Source: Mucidula mucida (lineage: Eukaryota; Basidiomycota; Agaricomycetes; Agaricales; Physalacriaceae). From it: a stretch of DNA of 64,000 nt. The stretch covers positions 434,001 to 498,000 of the forward strand of contig JADNYV010000003.1 in the NCBI GenBank assembly GCA_015501055.1. The letters are read 5' to 3'. Under the pieces are notes generated by a model. It was given only the letters and a program-made list of their open reading frames with translations, was not told the origin of the DNA and ran no database searches. The translations under genes were made by a program, and so were the position numbers. Positions 34,510 to 46,192 of the stretch are shown piece by piece; the first letter of the stretch is position 1, and every line of letters starts with the position of its first letter.

Positions 34510-34546
34510 CCAAGCACATGGACGTTCAAGTTGAACCGTGACAGCA
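34510..34546. promoter_or_regulatory. 37-bp bidirectional intergenic gap
   Basis: Only 37 bases lie between the start codons of the kinase (reverse) and CGI121 (forward). Any promoters and 5' UTRs must overlap the neighbouring coding sequence. Confidence 0.6.
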
Positions 34547-35296
34547 ATGCACTCCTTCCTTTTTGACCACCTCGACCGCTGTCAGGTTGCCCACTGTGCC
34601 CTCTATACGCCTGTCCACAATGCTGCCGCTATACGACAAAGAATAATTTCTGCAGCCAAAGCCGACGATGGCGATGGCGAAAGAGAACGAGATGAAATCA
34701 ATTTCGCGTTCATCGATGCCACCTTGGTATATTGCCCAACCTTTGAAATCAACACGTACCTATTGCTCCCCAGATTACAAGTCTACTACACCTACAGACG
34801 GCCATCTACCAGGCTATCCTGGCAGAGCTGCAATCCTCGTTGCGGACAAGAACTGTTCACTCAGAGATCCTCTGGGCCCTCAATCCCACCAATAATGTAC
34901 GTCTTCCCCACACTACATAGCTGACAATACTTTAATTTTGGGTAGATAACTGAAGCTATTCGTCGCTATGGCATCTCCGATGATACGAAAGCGCTCCTTG
35001 TTGTGCACATTTGTGATAAATCCACTCCATCAGCCCAAGTACAGTCCAAACTGGACAAAGTCATCGACGGCACCCTCGTACCTCTAGAATCACTTCAGAA
35101 TCTCACGGACTGGTCTCGCATACAAAAGGTGACTCCCATGATCTTCCTCGTATATTCCAAATTCAAGCATCTTCAGTACTATAAGCTCAATGCGGAACCT
35201 GCCCTCGTATCTCTGAAAGAAGATATCTCTAAACAGCACGCTGTCATTGATAATATTGTCGTCAGTTCTGTGGCCATGAAAAGCGTCATGGCCTAG
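34547..35296 (+). CDS. CGI121: EKC/KEOPS complex subunit Cgi121
   Basis: KEOPS makes the t6A37 modification of tRNA; Cgi121 binds the tRNA 3' end and Bud32. Reading: MHSFLFDHLDRCQVAHCALY, AAAIRQRIISAAKAD, NFAFIDATLITSLLHLQTAI, YQAILAELQSSLRTRTVHSE, ILWALNPTNNITEAIRRYGI, TKALLVVHICDKSTPSA, ALVSLKEDISKQHAVIDNIV. The word WALNPTNNITEALRRYGI is diagnostic for the family. Introns at about 34730-34776, 34898-34946 and 35130-35177. Length about 195 residues is normal. The stop at 35296 is 31 bases from the convergent PAT1 stop. Frame intact. Confidence 0.93.
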
Positions 35297-35327
35297 AAAT
35301 CGACAGTTCATCATACTTACGCATATA

Positions 35328-38300
35328 TTAATTCACTGGCATGGAAAACGTACTGTGAGGATCCGCCACGACCGATGCGCCGCTTTCAGTAATCATATGG
35401 ACATCGGGTATAGCGTCTCCATTCTATTTACCGCAGAAAGATCAACCATCAAGTACAACACTACAACTTTACAGATCAATGAGAGCACTACTTAACCCAA
35501 GAGCTGATAGAAAGAGATCTACATTGGCAAGCTTCGCCTGGCGCTCCTCTTCATCAGCAACCCAACCCTTCTTGGCACTCACGACGTTCTCGAGGACCTT
35601 TTCTCTCAGAGACTGGACCAAGATGGGTTGCTGCTCTGGTGCAGCATGAAGCGCGAAAGTGGCCAAGAACTGCCATACTGGCCGATCGAGGTTGTCAATA
35701 ACAGCATTGGAGTGGGGGAGCTGGTAGCCACGGGCGACCATGCGCGTTGAGGGAAAGAGGAAAGGGAAAACAGGAGTCAACAGCTCGAACATGTGGTCGT
35801 ACATTAGTTGCCTATAGACAACGGAGAATGAGTTGCGCCACGAGATGATATTAGACTACATACCACTGGTTCGCATCGTCAGGTGTCGGCATTTCCTCCT
35901 CTGGAAGTGTATTCAGGCTTTGTTTGATAACCTCCACACGAGCAAGGAGAAGAGTGATGACAGCAAGTCCGGCCTACATATCCATAAGTACGAGTGGTAG
36001 TGAAAGATCAATATCACCATACCTCGGTCTGCGCAATAGCAGCAATATCGTTTCGATCCAAAAGTAGTCCAAGTAGGCCAGTCACCAGCCGGAGGCTCCC
36101 GTTACTCACAACGGATACAATCACTTGCATGACACTCGTCAGGAATGCTTGTGTCTGTCGCTCAACTTCTGCGCGTTCCCGAGTATCCTCCAGAGTGTCC
36201 AAAATCGGGGCAAGTCTGATGACATCCAACTGGCTGAAGCATGCGATCAAGAGTGTCAGAATGGTGAGCAACTGCTGGCTATCGAAGTGACGTGCGAGCC
36301 GTGGGAGCACTCTCTTTCCCTTGGTTGCACTGAGCAGAGCGACGAAAGGGTGGGGGTCACTGAAAAGAGGTTTATTGTACATTGAAGATCATAAAACGAA
36401 ACACTGACCTTGTAGCAACAGGGACCATGACTTTCAAAAGGGTCCACATTTGCTCAACCCAGGCCGAATACTCAGCTTCCCTAGAATTTTTTGAGAATTG
36501 ACAAAAGTAAAGGCAAGAATGAAAACAGACCATTGGTCATGCAGCTCTGGCTCTTCTGGGGTGGGCTCATCCTGTCTGAGTTGTTCTACTCTCAAGACGA
36601 GGTCATGAAGTTCCTCCAAGCAAGCCAGAATCTCTTTCTTGGTCAGAGGATCCTTGCGAACAAGATCCGTCGCCTGTAGGCAAATTCAATAACATACACA
36701 TGTTGAAGACAGCAACTAACGTCTGCAGCATTTCCGAGAGCTTGGCGTCCAAGCTTGGCTGCTTCCGCCGCGGCCCCTCCTTCAGCGGGCTGAGCAGACG
36801 CATCGGTAGAATCCTGCTTGGAGATGTGGGCATGGGCATGAGCTAGAGAAGGCGAGGTTGACGATCCGTTGGAGTCCACTTGTAACAGTTGACGAGGGGC
36901 TGCCTTGTAACTGCGTCCGGATGTCTTGCCTAAAGCACCTTGGAGACTGTGAAGAGCTGGTAGCGGGAGTAAGTATAGAGCGTCTAGTTCGAATATCGGA
37001 CCGCTTACAGTGAAGGCCTTTCTCTTCTTCCCTGCGACGAGCATTGCTGACGATGCGTTCAACTTGTTGCTCCATCTTTTGCATGGCGCTTTGTCGACGA
37101 TGAGCACCTTTTGGAGCGACTCCGAGGCCTATACCGCCTCCCGATCCAAACTTGAGAACTCTCTCGTCCTGGGTAGGAATACCCATGCGCGAACGCATGA
37201 TAGCACCGTATGCTTGAGCGTAAAAGTCATCCGAATATGGATCCTGCGTTACGAGTTGGGATACTTGAATTCTCGTAATGAAGTCCTTGTCAGATTGAGT
37301 CATAAGGTCGTTGTATCGAGACTAGTAGCTCAAGTCAGTTTCAATAAAGTTTGGCATGATGGAATTTACCATATGGGCAATTTTAGCTGCACGGCGCCGC
37401 CGCTTTTCTTCGAGTTTCTCAGCCTCGAGAATTTTCCGCATTGCTTCGGCGCGCAGTGCTTCCTGCTCGGCAGGATTGCTGTTCTGGAGCAACAATTCAG
37501 TCTGCACCAAGTCGGACAACATACGATTCTGGAGCTGAATGTTCTGCGGCATGTAATGTAGACCTTCTCCGAGAGGAAGTCTGCCGGCAGGAGACTGCGA
37601 TCGTTGCCTCCGTTGCTGCTCAAACTGAGCGGCTTGAATTTCTGCCAGAGTATGATTGGAAAGTTGTCTTTGATGAGGATTGCTGATTTGTTGCGCGCGC
37701 ATCTGACGTTCTAGGTTTTCCATACGTATCTGATCCTGGAGTTCTTGCAGACGAAGAGCCTGCTGACGTTCTTGCTGATACTGCAAAAGCTGGACCTGGC
37801 GCTGGTGTTCCAGAAAACGGGGAGACTGGGAGACGGGAAGCATGCGAGGAGGTGGCGTACGGGTTTGTTGGTATTCTCGTTGTTGGAGGTCCCTCTGGCG
37901 CAGGAGTTCTTGGCGGAGCTCGCGCTGCTGGAGCTCTTCCTGACGCTGAGCCTGCTGCTGCTGTTGGAACAGATAGCGTTGGCGCTGTAATTCCTGCTCT
38001 TGACGATATTCCTGCTCGCGCTCGCGTTCCCTGAGGAGGTCTTGCTCTTGTTGCCGTAAAAGATATTCAGCTTCCTGCTGCTGTTGCTGCTGTAGGAGTA
38101 ATTGGCGCTGAAGTGCAAGATCGCGCTCTCTCTGGGCGGCAGCGCGCATCTCGGCCTCAATATCATTGGCAGTGCGCACACCTGCACGATTGACACCCTG
38201 AGTGATTGGCCGAGCAGGGGCCGCATGTTGGGCATAGGACGAAGCGTAGTTTGAAGGGGAGCGGCTCGGAGTGCTGCGAGGAAGAACAGAGAATGGCGAC

Positions 38301-38780
38301 TTGTCATCCCATAGAGATTCGAGAGACTGCACTTGGGCAGATTTGGAACCTGGGATGGCAAAATGAGGCAAGCTGTAAGGTCACGCAAGGGGGACATACC
38401 GGGTCTAGGTTGGGGACTAAAAGTCGACTCGGGAAATGCATTCCTGTCCTCGAGAGGCTCGAGTTGGTTGGGGGATCGCTTGGGCGGCTGTTGAGACTCT
38501 ACATGGCCTGCCGTGGCGGAGAAATCAAAGTCCTTGCCTGTTGATGATTAGAGTGGGATAATGTCGGGGGAGAACGACGATGCATACCAACAGCGCCAGT
38601 CGAACCAAACGTCTCGTCGTTGAGGTCATCGGCTGTTTCCTGGAGAGCATCGCCGAGGCCGTCGTAGCTCTCCTCGCCCCATGTATACTCTGCCAGATGC
38701 TCTGTGTTTTGGGTAGGGCCGTGGAGAAAGCGCTGCTTTTCTTTTTCTAAGTCATTTTCTTCAAATCCGAAGAACGACAT
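35328..38780 (-). CDS. PAT1: mRNA decapping activator Pat1
   Basis: Scaffold linking deadenylated mRNA, the Lsm1-7 ring and the decapping enzyme in P-bodies. The start MSFFGFEENDLEKEKQRFL and the acidic block following are typical Pat1 N termini. A long Gln/Arg/Glu-rich coiled-coil-like region (38120-37650) precedes the conserved middle segment DKDFITRIQVSQLVTQDPYS, DDFYAQAYGAIMRSRMG. The C-terminal alpha-helical Pat-C domain reads ATKGKRVLPRLARHFDSQQL, LTILTLLIACFSQLDVI, RNDIAAIAQTEAGLAVITLL, FPFLFPSTRMVARG. About ten introns. The order and length (about 1000 residues) fit fungal Pat1. Last exon: DVHMITESGASVVADP, ending with TAA 35328-35330. Confidence 0.92.
37640..38130 (-). repeat. Gln/Arg/Glu-rich low-complexity tract in PAT1
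   Basis: Runs of CAG/CAA, with repeated RQQELQ-, LLREREREQE- and QRQEEL-like words. Long open frames on the opposite strand here (for example 37745-37990, 37711-38397) are by-products of the biased composition. Confidence 0.75.
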
Positions 38781-38891
38781 AACCGCATGGGTCGTGTTCG
38801 ATGACGGCCGGAGAGAAACGAAGACGATAGCGGTGATGGCTGTGACTGTCGCGTGGTGTGACACTCACCGTCGCGATCCACCACTACAAAA

Positions 38892-41047
38892 ATGGAGTCC
38901 CAGGCGAAGAAGCTGCAAGATCAGAAACAGCGCGAAGAGGACATCCGCCGCCAAATAGCTGCATTGCAAGCACAACTCCCCACTTCCCCCGTTGCCCGCC
39001 CCCCTTCCCCACTCAACCTCTCCAAACGACCACGGGAGATTACACTCGCACCTGCCACCCCTTCTCCAAGTAGGAATACTATTATTCATCCAAGTTTCCT
39101 GCTGATTGAATCTTAGAGAAAAAACAAAAGACACTGGAAACGCGTCAGCCGCCTCCAATCAAACTCTTCTCGACGCGACCGCCAGTACCTAAACCTCCAC
39201 CTCTGGTACCCACAAAACCAGCCCCTTCCAATCTACTCTCTCGGCTCGCTCAACATAGTTCATCTAATCCTGATGATGACGACGGCGACGTACCGATCGC
39301 TCGTTCAACATCCTTGACCGACAAACCTGCAGAACCATCGACCAGCACTGCGCTCAAGCCCACACGCGACGACAATCTCGCAATCATCGAAGACTTTGAG
39401 CCTGGTCCTTACGATCACAAACCTCCCTTTGACGACCCAAACTTTGAGAAATATGAACCCCATTCTGGCATAAGACTCTCGTACGTTGCATTCTCAAAGT
39501 CATCCATCATCTCGTGCTCATTGCCACAGATCGCGTTCTCTGCCACACGAGGACCTCCAGGAGCATATGACTCGTCGTTATTATCTGTCTCCGTCGCGTC
39601 TGTACTCTTGCGTTCGCCTAACTCCCGACAAACACGGCTACGACGTTCCAGTAGCTGGGGATTGGCTTACCATCGCCGTTGTCGCAGAGCGTGGTCCTCT
39701 CAGTTACACTAGAGCTCCCGTGCCTCTCGAACCAGATGACTTGAAAGGCAAAGGAAAGCAAAAGGCTCCGACAAAGCCGTCTGGAAAGAATACATCGTTT
39801 TCAAACTGGTGGACCTAGGTTCGCGTTCCCGAAGTTCTTCCTCTGCAACTGGAGGCAAGGCGGTCGTGCGCGGAGACGCCTGCTTGTCTTTATTCCTCTT
39901 TGAATCCGATAGATATGACACCATAACAGCCGCTGGAAGCTCAAGGTCAAAGAAAGTCTATAAAGGCGGTAGCGGAGGTGCTTTCGAGTCCTTGTCAAAG
40001 CTCAAGGAGCGGGATGTCATTGTCCTGATGAATCCCAAAATCATGAAGCCCAACCAAGTGCGCGCGCCCATCCACAGCATTTAATATAACTCAATACGTT
40101 CATACAGGGCGCCGCGCGTAATGCCCAGAACAATATGCTGGGGCTGACTCCCGAGTCCGCTGAAAGTATCACAATCCTCGGCAGAGCGTCCGACTTGGGA
40201 CTGTGTCCCGCGACGAAGCGAGATGGCTCTACCTGTGGGTCCTGGTTCGACAAACGGGTCTCTCAAGCATGCGATTGGCACATTCAAGACGCCGTGCAAC
40301 GTCAACGAGCAGCGCGTCCCGAGTTCTCCGTTGGGTAGAGATTCATCTCTTCCTGCCCTGCTCAACTACTCATCCGCGTTCTAGTACAACCGGTATGTCA
40401 ACTTCAACAAAGAAGAGGAAACCAGCATATGACCCCGCTCGCCAATGGGGCTTACAACCCGAGGTAAACAATTCTGCCACATATGTTCTCTCAGGACACG
40501 TCGCCAGAGGCTCCGGTTCACTTCCCGGAGAATTAGCAGAAACTATGGGAAGAGAAGCTCAGGCAAAAGTGCAGCGGAAACTCGCCAAGGACTCTGATAA
40601 GGCGCTGAAAGCGCTTCTGGATCGCGACAAGGATGGGATGAAGGCGGTGATGACTGCGCGCGAGTATATGAGCAAGCAAGACGGCAAATCGGATACGAAA
40701 GCGAAATCAGACAAGAAGAAGAAGAAGGCAGACGAGGTACTAACAGCGCAAACCAACACCACGAAGAAGTCTTTCAATCCTGAGGTGGTGAAGAGCTTGG
40801 GCTTCGATCCAACATTAAAGCCTGGTCAGAAACGTGAGAATCCAGACTCCAAGATGCAGGAGAAGGTAGAGACGTCCTTTTCAAATTCTTTCATTTCTAA
40901 CTTTTGTACTAGCTTGACAGATTATCGGTCGTGCAATCTTCTCGCAAAACCATATCACTAGGCCGTAGGGCCATATCTCAGCCTACTCAGTCGGTGGCGA
41001 CCGACAAAGAAGACGCAGATGAGGTAATGGTGGATTTAGATGATTGA
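38892..41047 (+). CDS. MCM10: DNA replication factor Mcm10
   Basis: Mcm10 stabilises the CMG helicase and binds ssDNA and Pol alpha. N-terminal coiled coil (MESQAKKLQDQKQREEDIRR), a Pro/Ser-rich linker, then SRSLPHEDLQEHMTRRYYLS, PSRLYSCVRLTPDKHGYDVP and the OB fold (DWLTIAVVAERGPL, RGDACLSLFLFESDRYD, LKERDVIVLMNPKIMKP). The Mcm10 zinc finger is seen as LCPATKRDGSTCGSWFDKRV followed by CDWHIQDAVQRQRAARPEF. After it come SGSLPGELAETMGREAQAKV and an end with acidic EDADEVMVDLDD. Six introns. One base seems missing near 39790, where the conserved YIVFKLVDLGSRSR switches frame. The ATG is 111 bases from the divergent PAT1 ATG. Confidence 0.92.
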
Positions 41048-41573
41048 GGCCAATTTATGACGGAGCAAGTAATGCGCACGAGATGTTACCTTTCCAAGAG
41101 ATATTGAATAGATTAAACGTGGGCGACTCAATAACCCGACACGCGGATTACAACTTAGGCTTTGACTAGAGATGCGTTTTGCTGCAGTATTTGTGCGGCT
41201 TCATTCTTTTGCATGGCGTTCAATGCAGACTTCTCTTGCGACTCTAGTCAAGGTTAGTGAGTGTCCTACCCCCAAAGAGCTACGTGATCTGTCAATAGCA
41301 CTCGGCGATGACTGAGCTTTTGCGTGCTCATAATGAGCCAACACGCGATTATTTTTTCCGCATCGACAGCAAGATAAGCACACATAATGTAAGTAGTATG
41401 CATAACGCACCAAATTTCTGAAGCCCAACGATTACGGACTGGGAATCCTACTGCAGTGTATGAATTCAATACGCCTGCTAGTTCCTAGTCGCCCATAATC
41501 ATGAGTTGAAGTAGCTGCAGCAAGAGAATCCTCGTCTCGACGAGCCGGCCAAAGCCTATCAAACCCCCCATCA
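41048..41573. other. Stretch holding a relic nitronate monooxygenase end
   Basis: Besides the relic at about 41105-41215 no gene is supported. Upstream exons of the SnoaL-like gene may lie at 41400-41573 but could not be fixed. Confidence 0.4.
41105..41215 (-). pseudogene. Relic of the 3' end of a nitronate monooxygenase gene
   Basis: The reverse strand at about 41155-41213 reads NEAAQILQQNASLVKA then stop, and matches the true C terminus of the intact gene at 44935 (NEAAQILQQNASLVKVQAKL). The plus-strand DNA shares long identical words with 44940-45000 (for example TTTGACTAGAGATGCGTTTT) and similarity carries on into the 3' flank (gcgactcaataac against gcgactaaatgaa). No upstream NMO sequence is left beyond 41215. 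It is thus a fragment of a lost tandem paralog or a partial duplication of coding end plus 3' UTR. Confidence 0.75.
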
Positions 41574-42002
41574 ATGGGTGTGCCTACCTTGGGAAAGCAG
41601 GAATTTTACAAGATGATGAAGGAGGGTTTATTGAGCGCGTGGTTCACGCCTGGGGAGTTGAAGGTGAGCTTGTCGACGCGGCAACAAATGCGCCCTGTGA
41701 TGGAAAAACGCATTACTTACAGTTCGTGTTTAATGAGGTGTACGAACTCAAGAAGCCTGACAATGCGGTTGTCATCCGCGTGCGTACCTACAAGTCGCTG
41801 TGCCCCCCGAATTTGATGCTGACTTTATGTAGGCGCAATTCGACAGCACGTACAAGAATGGGACGCTCTGGCACAACGAGTATGTGTTCTTCGTCGAGGC
41901 CGACGCGTCAGAAACGAAGATCAAGAAGTTTACCGAATTTACGGATTTTGGATTTATGAAATCGTTCGTGGCTAAGGAAGTAAAGAATGCTGGTGGTGCT
42001 TG
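41574..42002 (+). CDS. SnoaL-like (NTF2-fold) protein, partial or frame-broken
   Basis: Two coding segments: PTLGKQEFYKMMKEG then ERVVHAWGVEGELVDAATNA, GKTHYLQFVFNEVYELKKPD, and after an intron (41781-41833) AQFDSTYKNGTLWHNEYVFF, VEADASETKIKKFTEFTDFG, FMKSFVAKEVKNAGGA and TGA 42000-42002. The WHNEYVFFVE...IKKFTEFTD word is typical of the SnoaL-like NTF2 fold seen in small fungal secondary-metabolism proteins. One base appears to be missing at the G-run 41624-41626. The N-terminal exon(s) are not identified: these proteins usually have about 50 more residues before PTLGK. It may be a pseudogene. No catalytic role can be assigned. Confidence 0.55.
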
Positions 42003-42920
42003 AGACGCATTGTGTGTCGGGACCAACCAGTTGAAGATGATGAATTGACCCATGTACCTATAAAAGCCGGAAGAGTGGTCATGTTTTGTATAATTTTATT
42101 GAAATAGTTCTCGTGCTAAAGAGCCGACCGCACAGTAAATCGCGTTTCATCCTGAGCACGGTCATCGTTGCGCGCCGTGGCAATGAATTGTGAGCAAACG
42201 TCGCTCGACGCTCAGACACTTGGCCTTTCAATCCCGAGTGACAACCTGATCAACAAATCATTGAGAATTCATCACGAACGTTCCCAGAGCGCCGAGGCTA
42301 GGGAGACCACAGCCCCTGTGTCTACGCATCCTGCCCTTCGTTTACTCTATATTGATGTTGGTTATCAAGAGCAGATGCGATGTTAAAATACCGCCACACT
42401 TGGGTTGCGTGCGATATGAATTGTCCTTTTTGAACGCCGTTTGGATACGATTTTCTTTGACGAGTACTCTTAGTGTACGATCTTGTCAGCTAGACACGCT
42501 TTCAAGTTCGGAACAGATGATTGAAACGGAGTCGCAGGTTGGAGTCAAAGTCGTTCCTTCCGTCTGTTGTTGACAAGTCTCCAGATAAACAAGGTCAACG
42601 CAGCGCTTACAATGCAGAACTTGACGTCCAGACTCCTACTACTCGACGGATACCGAGCTCATACTACTACCACCTCTTGAGCAGCCTGTTTAAAATTTCG
42701 CACAACTCGATCTATTGCCTCTTCGCCGAGCCGAATCCTCTTCCTCACCGTCAGCATGTCTTCTGATGGGTAGAACATCATCATATTCTGGTACCGAAGC
42801 CTTAGGCTCCGAGTCATCTCGATAATTAGCTACCATCCGTCCCACAATTTTGAACACTCTTGTACATTGATTACAACAGACCTACAATCACAAATGCAAT
42901 ACGGGTCTTTATCCGATTCC
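42003..42920. other. Unassigned 0.9-kb stretch
   Basis: No domain, tRNA or repeat recognised. Short open frames (42168-42386, 42352-42573, 42521-42766) look random. Confidence 0.4.
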
Positions 42921-44245
42921 TTAAGCTTTGATAGGCTGAGCCAAAGGCTGTCTCGCAGTTGGCGCCACCATCATGAACAAGTGAGTCGTCGTGCCATCAC
43001 CCTGGAAAATAGTCGAATTAGTGCAGAGCAACGATAGAAGAGTGAATGACAAACGAAGAAATTCTGCGGGAACCCGGGATCCAAATGGTTGATACTGTCG
43101 ATGTACTTGATCTGTTCCGGGGAGAGCGAAACGTCCAATGCCTCCAAATTACCCTTCAGATGCTCGACCTTGCGACCGCCGATGATGCGGAACACACCGG
43201 TGGTCTTGTGCATGACGTAGGCAATAGCGACTATGGATTCCGCCGTCAGGACCGCAAGTCTTAACAAGAGAGAGCAAAAGGACGTACTAGACGTGAGGCT
43301 CTTCGCTCCGACCTCTGTAGCGACCTTCTGCAGAGCCCTCGACATCTTGATCTCGTCTTCGTTACGCTCCCAAGAACCTAAAAACGCCCGCCCGCCCTCG
43401 CCTGTCTCCTTCCTCTTCTGCTCCTCCTCGTCAGACCTCAATTTGCCGGCAGCCAACACACCCCAAGGTGCAAGCGCCATACCCTGCGCGCGGGCCATCG
43501 GGACGATCTCGCGCTCAAACGACCGGTCAAGTACGTTCCATTGCCCTTGGTAAAGGACAAAGGGAGTCTTGCCGTGGTCCTTCGCATACTGGTTCGCCAA
43601 ACAGACAATCGACGCTGGGGTGTCGGAGATTCCGAGGTACAGCACCTTTCCCGACACGACCAAATTGTGTAGGCTGTCCATGACTTCTTCGACGGAGGTT
43701 TCGTAGTCCCACCAGTGAACGTAGAGGATGTTAATGTACGTGGTGCGAAGCTTCTTGAGCGACGCGTCGACGGAGAGGTGCATAGATTTGGTGTTGTTCC
43801 CGACGCAGTTGATTTTCTGGGCAATCGAAGCGTTACCGCGCATGTAACTGTTAGTGTACTGCGGGAACCCATAAGAAAACCGAGAGAGGTCTAGGATCAA
43901 CATGATATTACCTTTGTGGCAATGACAAGCTGGTCACGAATGCTTCGCTCCTCAGCCCACTCGCCGATGAATACTTCAGAGGTCTGATCTTGGCTATATG
44001 GTATTTCAGGAATGACAATCAAATCATGGAAAGGAAGAACGTACTAGTTATTGGCAGTATCGATAAAGCTTGAAGCTGGCGTCTTTGTCCATGGATCCGA
44101 AACCCAATGGTCCCCCTTTGTCACCAATGCTCATCGCTCCAAGCTGTATGGGCGATACATGCACCCCAGCGCGAGAGGATAAGACACGATATACACTGAG
44201 CTTTGAGGCAGGTGCGGGCGCAGGTGCTAGGAGTTCAGAAGGCAT
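42921..44245 (-). CDS. Aldo-keto reductase, aryl-alcohol dehydrogenase type (frame-disrupted)
   Basis: NADPH-dependent reductase of the AAD/AKR9 group. Visible: VHVSPIQLGAMSIGDKGGPL, FIDTANNYQDQTSEVFIGEW, RGNASIAQKINCVGNNTKSM, TTYINILYVHWWDYETSVEE, VLYLGISDTPASIVCLANQY, VLYQGQWNVLDRSFEREIVP, MARAQGMALAPWGVLAAGKL, FRIIGGRKVEHLKGNLEALD and the end MMVAPTARQPLAQPIKA. Introns at about 43989-44048, 43866-43914, 43236-43287 and 43009-43058. Where relatives have about eleven residues between DASFKL and FIDTANN (an LLD-x-GGN segment) this copy has none, and the frame breaks there (about 44067-44071), consistent with a 32-base loss. As it stands the gene would stop early, so it is a pseudogene or the assembly lost bases. 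Confidence 0.85.
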
Positions 44246-44934
44246 GTCGTAGTGATTTGTTCGACGTCAGAACAGTTGTCCTCTTATATAGTTCACAGCA
44301 CGCTGTGAAGAAGCGTCCAATATTTCAGTAAGCACGGGGGCCCATTCTCAAAAGATACCACCAACGATATCATCTGCGAGCGCGTCGTAATTACTAGAAT
44401 TGAAGACACAACCGTGAATCCGGAATACAGGCTGATTCATGCGCGTATGAGTGCAAAGATTGGTAAGGCGAGCCAGGAGTGCTCATCACTGTTGCCGACG
44501 ATCTTGTCAGACGAGATTGTTATGCAGGAGGAGTGAATATATCCGGACGAGAAAGACGGCAGCTCAGAACGCGAATCACGGAGGCGTCGCCAGACTAGGT
44601 GAGGCTGGCAAGAGCGAAGCGAGCACGTAAATCGGATTGCGCACGACAGGCTGTATGGCAGTCGACTCCAAGGAGTTCCAAGCTCCGATTTGAGTTTAAT
44701 GACTGGCTCAAAGCAGGATACGGCAGAGTTAAACACGCAGACATTCCAGTGCACACTCCAACCCCCGCGTAACCTTAACTTCACGGACTTGAGGCCTTGA
44801 TGCAGTTATCTGCTTGCTGAGCGTTTGAGATTGACCTGGACAAGATGCCGACTTTACATTTCCAAGATAGATACATATAAGACATAATGCGTGAAATTAA
44901 AGCGTGTGCGACTAAATGAAACGAGACAGGCGGA
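44246..44934. other. Unassigned gap between reductase and nitronate monooxygenase
   Basis: About 690 bases; presumably the reductase promoter and NMO 3' UTR. The reverse-strand frame 44437-44784 has no features of a real gene. Confidence 0.4.
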
Positions 44935-46192
44935 TCACAGCTTGGCCTGAACTTTGACTAGAGATGCGTTTTGCTGTAGTATTTGCGCGGCCTCGTTCAC
45001 CATGTTCTCGACAATGACCTTGGCCGGTAACACATCGTTAACGAGCTGGAATTCCAATAAGCAGTGTTCATTAGAAGGTTAAGCGGAAAGCTTACTGCAG
45101 CGACCTTGCCCATCAACCAAGGACGAGCTTCCAAAGATTTCTCGGCGTGCTTTTCTAGATCATGTTCTACAGGAATGATGCCTTTAGAGGTCAATTCCTT
45201 TATTTCCGCCTGTCGGTTCTTCTCCCAATCCTGTACGTAGGGCGTATTCAAGACGCGTAATGGTCGGCCAGTATAGATGATGGTCGTGACAGCGTCGTCA
45301 AAGCCTGCACTCATGATAACCTCTTTGTGCTTCTTGGGTGCGCCTGCCTCCTCAGCGGCCACAAATCGCGTTCCTACCCCTACGCATACGGTCAAACTTA
45401 TTTGGAAAGAACGGAACTTTCAAACTTACAGACAGCCTGGGCACCCCAAGCCAAATTGGCCGCCAAACTCCGTCCGTCGTACACGGCTCCTGCTCCGATG
45501 ACATAGACGGGTTTTCCATTGAGAGGGGACTTACGCCCTTTAACAGCGTCAACGCATGCCGGGATCAAGATACTAGCGGGTGTGTCGCCAGTGTGTCCAC
45601 CACCCTCGCCGGCCTGTGCACAAATGATATCGACACCAACATCAAGAGCCTTGGCGACGTGTTTGGGGTGTCCAACCATGTTCATGACGGGAATGCCAGC
45701 TTTGTGTAGTTTCTCGACGACTTGTACGGGCGGTACGCCGACCGCACAGACAAAGAGAGATGTTTTTTCTTCGATAATAACATCAATGAGTTCGTTGAGG
45801 TTGCCTTTCGTGTAGTCGTACTGAAAAAGAGTTATTTGTGAGAAGCACACACCGAGCTCAACAGTATGGCTCACGTTTGTCTTGCGAGCACTTCCACCAA
45901 CTTGTGGTAAAAGGAGGTCAACGCCGAATGGCAAGTTGGGCGATTTCAGATCTTTCTTAATGGCGGCTATCTATTACATACCGGTCAATACAGCAAAGGT
46001 GAGAGCTTGAACGTGTCATACCTGTTGGCGAAGGATCTTGGGGGTGTAGCCGTGTCCTCCAATAACTCCTAGACCACCAGCATTGCTGACCGCGGCGGCG
46101 AGTTCGGGTCCTGCAGCGACATTCATGCCCGCGAGAAGAACAGGGTGCTTGATGCCAAAGAGCTCGGTGATAGGTGTGGATATGACGGCCAT
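44935..46192 (-). CDS. Nitronate monooxygenase (2-nitropropane dioxygenase family)
   Basis: FMN-dependent TIM-barrel enzyme oxidising alkyl nitronates such as propionate 3-nitronate, a detoxifying activity. Reading: MAVISTPITELFGIKHPVLL, AGPELAAAVSNAGGLGVIGG, LPFGVDLLLPQVGGSARKTN, LNELIDVIIEEKTSLFVCAV, GIPVMNMVGHPKHVAKALDV, DIICAQAGEGGGHTGDTPAS, KPVYVIGAGAVYDGRSLAAN, LAWGAQAVWVGTRFVAAEEA, NTPYVQDWEKNRQAEIKELT. The GxGGHTG word and the catalytic-region His are present. Five introns; the last joins KVAA to LVNDVLPAKVIVENMVNEAA. The frame is intact. A fragment of a second copy lies 3.8 kb to the left. Confidence 0.93.

Noticed and set aside
37711..38397. Long alternative frame in the PAT1 low-complexity region
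   Set aside because: By-product of CAG/CTG-biased DNA; the conserved Pat1 frame is clear.
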